Assembly: GCA_015956445.1 (NCBI GenBank)
Contig: WIUZ02000013.1
Span: 186,001-250,000, forward strand
DNA from: Thelephora terrestris
Taxonomy: Eukaryota > Basidiomycota > Agaricomycetes > Thelephorales > Thelephoraceae
Reading direction: 5' to 3'
Length of the DNA stretch: 64,000 nt
Below the pieces are notes generated by a model, which saw only the letters and a program-made list of their open reading frames with translations, was not told where the DNA came from and made no database searches. The position numbers and the translations under genes were made by a program. How positions within the stretch are numbered: the first letter of the stretch is position 1; the number at the start of each line of letters is the position of its first letter. Shown in pieces: positions 56,370-64,000 of this stretch.

Positions 56370-56830
56370 CAAAATCCTCCCGATGCAGACGCCATTCTAC
56401 GCACATCTCGGAGACAGTTTCACGCTTGTAAGCTCGTCATCGCTTGCGTCCCCGCCCCCTAGAGATAGGTTCTCTCTCCCACTACCACCAAGACCAAACC
56501 CCGAAACTCCCTACCGTTATTGTACACGACCTCTCAGAAGCTCACGGATGAGCGCACGAAGTTATCTGTCGGTTGCCTGCTTCGGTCTTCCCCTACCCAT
56601 GTATACACACGCAATCTTCTACACTTGTTCTCGCGAAAAGGGTACTGGAGCTGCCATCCGTCGTGCTCTCCTACACCTTTGGCGCGCCCCACGCCCCTCC
56701 CCCTCACTTTACCACATGACTTTGAGCATCGCTGCTGGCCTACGGAACTCATTGCTGACAGGGATGGCCTAAGGGAAGACGATGAATTATCACGGGAGAC
56801 AGTGGAAGACACTCCTTCTGCGTATGATTC
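56370..56830 (+). pseudogene. BTB/POZ pseudogene
   Basis: Nucleotide-level remnant of the BTB gene at 58,522. Pieces such as CAAAATCCTCCCGATGCAGA, CTACGCACATCTCGGAGACA, then TTCTCTC-x-CTACCACC, TCTACACTTGTTCTCGCGAA and GGAGCTGCCATCCGTCGTG line up in order with the codons for NPPDADVILRASGG, FSLALP, FSACGREKEAEAAARR. Several indels shift the frame, so the 129-codon open frame across it (from 56,383) is a mixture and not a protein. With the next two genes it forms a small tandem BTB cluster. Confidence 0.65.
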
Positions 56831-57375
56831 CGCCTAGTGTTGCGATGCTGGCTCCCAATGGCATTTCAATACCGTTTGAACGCCAGTTCAGGCACGCAGC
56901 GCAGTATCTGATGCCTGTTTGATGTCCCCGCATTGTGGGGGTACACAGTTGACGAACTTCGGAGGATTGCCAACGGCTGGATACTGTTAACTTGTTTTCT
57001 GAATCTTTGCTGTGTATAAGTGTGGTCCTGGGATCCTAAATTCACTTCCCAGTTTTCTGCGATCACCGGGGGATCCGCTGAGCGAGCCAGCTTGAACCTC
57101 TTCACTCTAACTGCCCACCTTTCACAGATGTCGTCATTGCTGCAGCAAGAATATCCGACTGCTTATAGCGCCCGATGACTCCGAACCCGAATATCCGCCC
57201 CGTATCCGGGTTCTAGAACGATGTGAGCCTATTTTCTCCACTCGGAGGAGCTCGGAGTACTATTTAATGCGGCCAGGGGTACAGTCCACAACCCCTAACG
57301 CCAATCCACCCCATCACCTCCTCAGACCAACCAACCCCTCCTGATCGATTCGATACTACCCCGACGACTACGACG
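56831..57375. other. Upstream region of the intact BTB gene
   Basis: No gene seen. Contains a probable promoter for the BTB gene (AGTACTATTTAATGCGGCC near 57,256) followed by a C/T-rich leader. Confidence 0.4.
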
Positions 57376-58215
57376 ATGCCCTGCGACTGGGCTGAAATAA
57401 CCGACGCAGATGTCATCCTCCGTTCCGCGGATGGGCGAGAGTTCCCCGCTCACAAATCCACGCTCTCCATCGCTTCTTCGGTGTTCAGGAACATGTTCTC
57501 GTTCCCACAACCTCCATCCTCCGAACCCCTGTCAACCCCTGTGGTCGATGTATGCGAATCCGGAAAAGTCATCGACGCCTTCCTCCGATGCATCTATCCG
57601 GTGTCGAAGCACACCATTAATGATCTCGAGCTATTAGAGGCATTGATCGCCGCTGCGGATAAGTATGAGGCTGAGATCATCCTCAGCACAGTGCAAACGT
57701 GGTTGACGGACCCTGGAAACCTCCGACAAGACCCACTCCGCGTCTACGCTATAGCGTGCAGCTCCCCTTTTCCCTGGGAGGTGCAAAGAGCAGCCGCTCG
57801 CTGTATGACATTCAACATGGTCGCGAGCGGAGACGCGGGCACAATCGCCCGCCTCACCATGGCCACCTACCCCCGTCTCATCACGTACCTCGTTCAGAGG
57901 GAGCAAAACACGAAAATCGCCATCGACATACCTTCGTGGGAGATATCACGCGACTCCCAATGCGTTTGCAACTCCGAAAATATCCTCGAGATGAAGGATG
58001 CAATCAAGAAAGCCATGACAGATGAGTACATGTCGAATCCGTCATTGAGCGAGGAGGGTTCTGTCGTGGTGGCGTTCAAGCAGCTTTCAAAAGTTCGTGC
58101 TTGCTTGCTGGGCGAGAATTGCTCGCTCGTCACCCAGGGAGAAAAGTTCGCCAAGGAGCTACATTGGACGCTAGGGGAGATGTCGGATGAGATGTGGGGC
58201 GATACTTACTTGTGA
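57376..58215 (+). CDS. BTB/POZ domain protein, 279 aa
   Basis: Intron-free ORF. The BTB fold occupies about residues 8-120: DADVILRSADGREFPAHK, then LSIASSVFRNMFSFP, VDVCESGKVIDAFLRCIYP and LLEALIAAADKYEAE. These are the hallmark D, H and S-x-x-F positions of Agaricomycete BTB proteins. The C-terminal part is alpha-helical with cysteines and no Kelch or MATH repeats. BTB domains mediate dimerisation and often recruit CUL3 ubiquitin ligase; the role of this one is not known. Large lineage-specific BTB families are usual in mushroom genomes. Confidence 0.8.
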   Translation: MPCDWAEITDADVILRSADGREFPAHKSTLSIASSVFRNMFSFPQPPSSEPLSTPVVDVCESGKVIDAFLRCIYPVSKHTINDLELLEALIAAADKYEAEIILSTVQTWLTDPGNLRQDPLRVYAIACSSPFPWEVQRAAARCMTFNMVASGDAGTIARLTMATYPRLITYLVQREQNTKIAIDIPSWEISRDSQCVCNSENILEMKDAIKKAMTDEYMSNPSLSEEGSVVVAFKQLSKVRACLLGENCSLVTQGEKFAKELHWTLGEMSDEMWGDTYL

Positions 58216-58521
58216 TTAGGCCAAGGCCGAGGGCGACAGCCTGCGGATGGCCCACCGGTTGGCGATATGGCTTTTTTTGTCGATGTATCGATACTCATGT
58301 GCTTTGTTCACGAGACCAAAATTTCAGGATCCGCCTTCATGCACTTATATAATCTGAGCCTTTGGCCGGCAGTAATTATAAATAAGTAGATCGGACATGA
58401 AGTTGACGATCTTTGACCCTCAAAACAGTTTGTTCAAGCCCCTGAGTGGTTACTTATACGACGTGCTTCACAGACCAGTGGGAAACGCCCCAGGCCCGTC
58501 ATCAACACCCTCACCACCACC
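58216..58521. other. Intergenic between BTB copies
   Basis: About 300 bp with an AATTATAAATAAG TATA-like patch at about 58,374-58,386 that probably belongs to the next BTB gene. No coding sequence seen. Confidence 0.45.
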
Positions 58522-59386
58522 ATGGAATGGCAAAATCCTCCAGACGCAGATGTCATCCTACGCGCATCTGGAGGGAAGGAATTCCACGCCCACAAACTAG
58601 TTCTATCCCTTGCATCCCCAATCTTCAGAGACGTGTTTTCTCTCGCACTGCCCACAAAAACGGAACCCGCAAAACCCCCTATCGTCGATGTGCACGATCC
58701 CCCAGAAGCACTCGAGATATTCCTTCAAATCATTTACCCAATGCGCAACCCTTCTATCAATGACCCCCAAACATTGGCGTCCGTCCTCAGGCTGGCGGAC
58801 AAGTATGATGCGAAGGCTGTCCTCGACGCCCGCAAGGACTACGCTCTGTCGATCCCCATCGACCCTCCCCCGATCCACCTATACGTGGTTTTCTCCGCCT
58901 GCGGTCGCGAGAAGGAGGCCGAAGCTGCCGCCCGACGTGTCCCTTTCACATCCTTGGCGGTCCTCTCAGGCCCCCTACTCCCACTTATGACCGTCGATTC
59001 TCGAACATTACCAACGGCTGATAGAGTTCATGGTTACTAGGGCCCAACAAATGCGGAGGATAGTGGACCAGTTCCACAGGGAAATCAACAGCGCTATCAT
59101 CAATGGTCCGGTCCCGCACCCTTGTGGCAAAGCTGACCATCAGTTATACACCACCAAAATCGTCGCTGCGGTTCAGGCCGCATTCGAGGCAGACCCTTGT
59201 GCTCGAGTTGTTGAAGCAATCGGCGCGGTCTTAAGTGCCCCCGATTCTAAGTTCCCGCCCTGCAATAAGGGCAATTGCTCGTATCCTGTAGAAGTGATTC
59301 GGCAGCGTGCCGAAAGATTGCTAGGGGCCTTGGTGGAAATGGCGAAAAAGCTCACATTGACAGGTCCTGGTACAAAGGCAGGATGA
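58522..59386 (+). pseudogene. BTB/POZ gene with a single frame change
   Basis: The first frame (58,522-59,040) encodes a full BTB domain: NPPDADVILRASGGKEFHAH, LSLASPIFRDVFSLALP, VDVHDPPEALEIFLQIIYP, LADKYDAKAV, FSACGREKEAEAAARR. It ends in LPLMTVDSRT-x, where the expected continuation (HYQRLIEFMVTRAQ) is found one base out of frame. That continuation stays open to the stop at 59,384-59,386. One extra base near 59,003-59,007 (CGAACATTAC) explains it; no intron signals fit. Either a very young pseudogene or a sequencing error. It is the tandem neighbour of the intact BTB gene. Confidence 0.7.
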
Positions 59387-60222
59387 ATTAGCAAATGTAT
59401 GTATTGCCTAGTATGATAGTTACTCAACGATCTTCTCGTGGTCAAGGATTCGGCGAATAGAAAACTTCTGGAGGATCCGCTTCTGTGTATGAGAGGTTCT
59501 GATAACGCCAGAAGGAATTGATGTATCTTCAACCATGACCAACGATTCTTCGAGTTGAGGTCGCGATCAGTTTCAGCAAAACTTGCTGGCACATTTGAGA
59601 AGTCTATCCACGGATATCCCCCAGCGAGCTTCTTAAAGTGTCCGCGGTGACGGATGCCATACGTAGCTATGCCCTAAGCTTTGGTTGTACATCCAAGGTG
59701 TCCGACCCGATGTCCGAGGACATTTTATACACTGAAAATGGTGGACCCGGTGCATATATCCTATTGCTTGATTCAGTTTGCAATGCTCATCGGCGAGTCA
59801 GGGCTCACTGTGTATCAAACCATTATCAACCCCCCCCCCCCCTCGGATGCTGTGGTACCCCACCGCCTTCGGAACGGTGTACCATGAAATAACGGAAGTT
59901 GCGATTGTCTGCCACTTCCATGCCATGTGCTTGCATGACCACACTTGGACTTGGAGTCCGTGCGCCGGGCATGCTGGCTGTCAATATTGTTTGTTTATGA
60001 GGAGGTATCAACTCCGTAAGGCGAGCAGGCTTGATCCATTTTGAGCGTACTTACCTCACATATCAAAATTTCGAGTCCAGAAAAGGTTCGAGTCACAAGG
60101 TACCATGAATAGATCTTAAAAAACGTGGAATCCATTGAAATCGGTTACATCGTTGAGCCCCGGGCCTTTCTGGATCTACTACTTGGTAAGGACTGCCCCC
60201 CCTGCTTCCCACACAGGTTGCA
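59387..60222. other. Intergenic, no gene seen
   Basis: Short open frames only; none shows a protein motif. A run of 12 C lies at about 59,830-59,841. The last 90 bases may hold the unrecognised first exon or promoter of the glucosidase gene: a GT at 60,186 and an AG at 60,216 could form a very short intron, but no signal-peptide-coding ATG exon was found. Confidence 0.4.
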
Positions 60223-63200
60223 ATGGCTGCGGTAGAGCGAGGCTACAAGAGATGGTACGAGTCCGCGTTCTGTCGACGCGGACGAGTTTTGGCGGACCGC
60301 GCAGCGAAGCACGTAGCATTGGGGGGGAAGTGGCAGTCGCCTTACTCCCTTGATGCAACTACGATCGTGCTGGAGGACGGGGGGTCGAGATTAACAGGCC
60401 GCGTGAGGAGTTCGCTGTACCCGGAAATCAAGTTCGCGTTGGATGTCCGGGTTCATGAAGATGGCGTGGTTCGGGTGAGGATGGACGAGCAGGATGGGTT
60501 GAGGAAAAGGTATGACGAGGCTGCATCATGGGCTTTACTCAAGGAGCCTGTTTTGTCCCCATCGTTGAGGTGGTGTGTGGGAAAGCAGGAGGCCAAGGTT
60601 GTTTATGGGGAGGGGGAACAGGTGGAGGTTATTGTCGGATTTGAGCCGTTGGTGGTGAGGATGAAGATGGACGGAGAAGAACAAGTCGTGTTGAACTGCC
60701 AGGGCCTGCTGCACATGGAGCATTTCAGGGAAAAGGTGGAGTCCAAGGACGGAGGCATCCCTATCGCTGAAGGCCAGGAGACGCAGAGGTTCATCCAATT
60801 CCCTCAAAATTCGTGGTTCGAGGGTGATACCGAGGACGGCTTTTGGGAAGAGACCTGGGGGTCATGGACAGATACAAAACCGAAGGGTGCGCTTGGGGAT
60901 TCCGTTTGTCGCGTCCCCGAGCTCACATCAGCCCAGGTCCCGAGTCTCTTTCCCTCGATATCAACTTCCCTCGTCACGGCCACGTATATGGTATCCCACA
61001 GCATGCTACCCATCTGGATCTCCCGACAACCAGAGGCGAAGGAGCTGTGTTCAGCGATCCATACCGCCTCTACAACAACGACGTCTATAAATACCCCGTT
61101 TCAGCTTCGGGGCTGTCTTTGTACGGGTCGATCCCTTTGATTCATGCGCACTCTGCAGATTCTACCGTCGCAGTTTTTGTCGCCGTGGCTTCTGAAACTT
61201 GGATCGATGTCGCTCATCCCACGAAAGACTCGACTGAGACCCATTGGATGTCCGAGTCTGGTATCCTCGACGTATTCCTTCTCCCGGGACCCACGCCAGA
61301 TCAGGTTTTCGGCCAATATGCAAGATTGACCGGACCAGTTCAACTTCCTCCGCATTGGTCTCTGGCTTATCACCAGTGTCGATGGAACTACGTCAGTTCC
61401 GACGATATTAGAAGCGTGCAGAAGCGATTCGACGAAGAGGATATCCCCGTCGACGTTTTCTGGCTCGATATAGGGTACTCTGAGGACTACAAGTACATGA
61501 CCTGGAACAAGGATCGCTTCCCTGACCCAACCGACATGATCAAGGATGTCGAAGCCCGTGCTCGTAAGGTAAAATGCTTAGATTGATCTGGGTATTGGAG
61601 AGGCTAAACTTAGTCAGATGGTTATTATCGTCGATCCGCATCTCAAGCGCACCCAGGATTACCCTGTATACAAGGAAGCGCAAGAACTTGACGTGCTCGT
61701 CAAGGACAAGTATGAAGATGAGTTCGAGGGATCATGTTGGAGTGGAAATAGCGCGTGGATTGATTTCTTCAATCCGAACAGTTGGGAATGGTACAAAAGC
61801 TTGTACAAGTTCAACGGAAGAGAAGACGACAAGTGGAGTTGGGTCGAGAGCACGGATGCTGTGCATATATGGAATGATATGAACGAGGTACAGGACCTGC
61901 ATTCAGTTTCGCTTGGACTTTATCTTTACCTTCTTCCCCTTTCCAACAGCCAGCGATCTTCTATGGACCCGAAAGCACGATGGAGAAAGATTCCGTTCAT
62001 CATGGCGGCTGGGAACACCGAGACGTTCACAACATCTACGGCATGCTTTTCGCAAAGACCACATCGCAGGCCGTCAAAGAGAGGACGGCCCCTCACAAGC
62101 GACCTTTTGTCCTCACCCGTTCATTCTATGCTGGAGCCCAAAGGTTTGCAGCGATGTGGACCGGAGACAACCTGGGCACATGGGAGCACATGGCTGTCGG
62201 TGTCTCTATGGTTCTCTCCAACAATATTGCTGGGATGAACTTTGCCGGATGTTCGTCATTCTGTCGTGTTTGGAATTCGAAGCTGACATTGTCATCATAG
62301 CCGACGTCGGAGGGTTCTTCGGAAACCCAGAACCGGAGATGCTGACGAGGTGGTACTTTGTTGGAGCGTTTTCGCCCTTCTTCCGTGCCCACGCGAAACT
62401 TGGTACGGAGAGACGAGAGCCATACTTGGCGGCCGAACCTTACAAGTCGATCATTCGCGATATCATCAGGTTACGGTATAGTCTGTTGCCCGTGTGGTAC
62501 ACCGCCTTCAGGGAATCTAGCGTTACTGGATTACCGGTTGCAAGGTGACCTCAAGATGAATCCTCTGCGTGAGCACGGTTGACATAAGGTTGCAGACCTC
62601 AATACGTCGTATTGCCTAAGAACGAACCTGGGTTCTCCATTGACGACCAATACTACATTGGCGCCTCGGGATTGTTGGTAAAGCCAATCACCGAGGCTGG
62701 TGTGGCCAAGACCACCATTTATATTGGAGAAGATCAGGTAGGAGACACTCCTGGAGGAAATCACAGGCGTCTGATTCCGTTGTAGGTTTATTACGACTTC
62801 TACGATGGGCATGCATTCCGAGGGTCAGCAGAAGGCAAGACCGTCACCGTACCAGCGCCTCTCGAGCGTGGCCCCCTTCTCATCCGCGGTGGTTCCATTC
62901 TACCTTCTCGTGAACGTCCACGTAGCTCTTCGCCGCTGATGAAGCACGACCCATTCACCCTCAAGGTCGCTCTCAGCCAGTCCGGTTGTGCCAGTGGCGA
63001 ATTGTACCTCGACGACGGTGAATCTTATGACCACCGTGAGGGTGACTTCGTCTGGCGCGGGTTTTTTGCAAAGAGTACCGAAAAGACCGTCTCGATCTCT
63101 AGCGAGGACCTGGCTCTGAAAAATCTCGATCGTGCTGTCGATGGTGTTAAACTCGCAACGTACAACGGTGGAAACGCTTTCGCTAACATCCTGAATGGCG

Positions 63201-63397
63201 TCCAGGTGGAGAGGATCATCGTTATTGGTCTGAAGAATAAACCTTCCAAGGCTGCTCTCGGCAATACCGATCTCGAGTTCACGTTCGAAGATGGGATTTC
63301 CGCCGTTGGGAGAAGGGAAGGTCTGGCAAGCAAGCTGACGATTGAGAACCCTTGCGTGTTGATTACAAGTGACTGGGAGGTTGTATTGGACCTTTGA
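60223..63397 (+). CDS. ROT2: Glucosidase II alpha subunit (GH31)
   Basis: About 954 aa from exons 60,223-60,886; 60,937-61,568; 61,618-61,887; 61,950-62,250; 62,301-62,544; 62,596-62,737; 62,786-63,397, all with GT-AG introns and matching phases. GH31 landmarks: FCRRGRVLADR near the N-terminus, HGHVYGIPQHA, WSLAYHQCRWNY, WLDIGY, the nucleophile in WNDMNEP, RSFYAGAQRFAAMWTGDN and SDVGGFFGNPEPEMLTRWY. Glucosidase II trims glucose from N-glycans on proteins in the ER. Oddity: the first ATG gives no signal peptide and the usual cysteine before the FCRRG motif is tryptophan, so an upstream exon is missing from my model or lost. The rest looks fully intact. Confidence 0.85.
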
Positions 63398-64000
63398 GAA
63401 AGTCATGCGTGTGACAAGGCGAATATGACGTTAATGGAAGATACACCAGATAGAGTGAAAACGTAAAAAAATCCCACTTGCAAGATGCCGATGGACGTCT
63501 ACGTCGTTGTTGACCGTCGAAAGTCTCATGGAGAAAGTTGGCAATCGTCGGTCTCGCAGGTTTAATGGGCTCCTCTCCAGGCGTAAGTGGTAGGTGAGGG
63601 CATCGAACGCCGTGATGACAGCATCCTCTGCGATGGTGTGCTGGAGGAAGTGCCGACGCTGGTGAAAACGGTATGGCATTACAAAATCGATAGGGTGTCC
63701 TTATTCCTCCCAGAATTCTTCGTGTCTAGTAACTGAAGCAGTTCAAGAGCAGATGATAGCACACGGAACTGACTTTGTGGCGACATTGAAATTCATCCCC
63801 ATCACCGAAAGGGAGGGGGTCTTGTTCTCTTAATTCTCCTGTCCTTGGCCCAACGACCTAAATCTCGGGGAAACTTAGAGTCGTTTTTCTCCGTGGTCCT
63901 CTTTCAAATTTGAGCCCAGCTTATTTCCGGTTGTCCGGCTACCGATCTACCGAGGGTCTTCTGTGAGATCGCTTCCGCACAGTGCCGGCCCCCCGGTCGT
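63398..64000. other. 3' flank of the glucosidase gene, no gene seen
   Basis: No supported gene up to the window edge. The 82-codon minus-strand frame at 63,431-63,679 has no recognisable feature. Confidence 0.4.

Noticed and set aside
56383-56772. Plus-strand frame of 129 codons after the serine-rich gene
   Set aside because: It runs across a frame-shifted BTB remnant; the protein reads in the wrong frame for most of its length.

Overview
The window looks like nuclear DNA of a mushroom-forming basidiomycete (Agaricomycetes). Genes are split by many 45-100 bp GT-AG introns. The protein families fit that group: a DUF6533-type membrane protein, small intron-free BTB/POZ genes, a fungal RasGEF, glucosidase II alpha and the NuA4 subunit EAF7. 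Mobile elements are of fungal type (a tyrosine-recombinase retroelement and a Helitron). No rRNA, tRNA or CRISPR array was recognised.

Layout. (1) 0-10 kb is mobile-element territory. A Gag/ORF1-like retroelement remnant lies at the left edge, followed by a gene-poor stretch with degenerate repeats, then an apparently whole Ngaro/PAT-like tyrosine-recombinase retroelement (4.7-9.9 kb) with split direct repeats. (2) 10-49 kb is a gene-family array. Six members (M1-M6) of an unrecognised seven-transmembrane protein family occur there, M1 and M2 divergently and M3-M6 all on the plus strand. Each of M3-M6 is followed by a pseudogene derived from EAF7. One intact EAF7 gene (18.5-19.4 kb) stands upstream of M3. 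The repeating block is: spacer, TATA-like box, pyrimidine-rich 23-bp minisatellite leader, 7TM gene, EAF7 copy. The array also holds a 1.9 kb inverted duplication, a 1.4 kb tandem duplication in the spacer, and an 8.3 kb Helitron inserted into one spacer. (3) 49.8-64 kb is ordinary conserved sequence: a RasGEF, a mitochondrial ribosomal protein with an RNase III fold, an uncharacterised serine-rich protein, three BTB copies in different states (decayed, intact, one frame change) and glucosidase II alpha.

How the parts relate. The 7TM paralogues keep exon phases and a 24-nt micro-exon exactly. They have a cysteine-containing, N-glycosylatable N-terminus, an invariant cysteine in the predicted second outer loop, and a positively charged inner face, which is a receptor-like layout. 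No known receptor family was recognised. The EAF7 copies appear to have been carried along when the 7TM gene duplicated: four share the same diverged signature and are broken, and one remains canonical and intact.

Limits. Exon boundaries were worked out by hand from splice consensus, reading phase and comparison among the copies. No database search was possible, so family names rest on recognised motifs.
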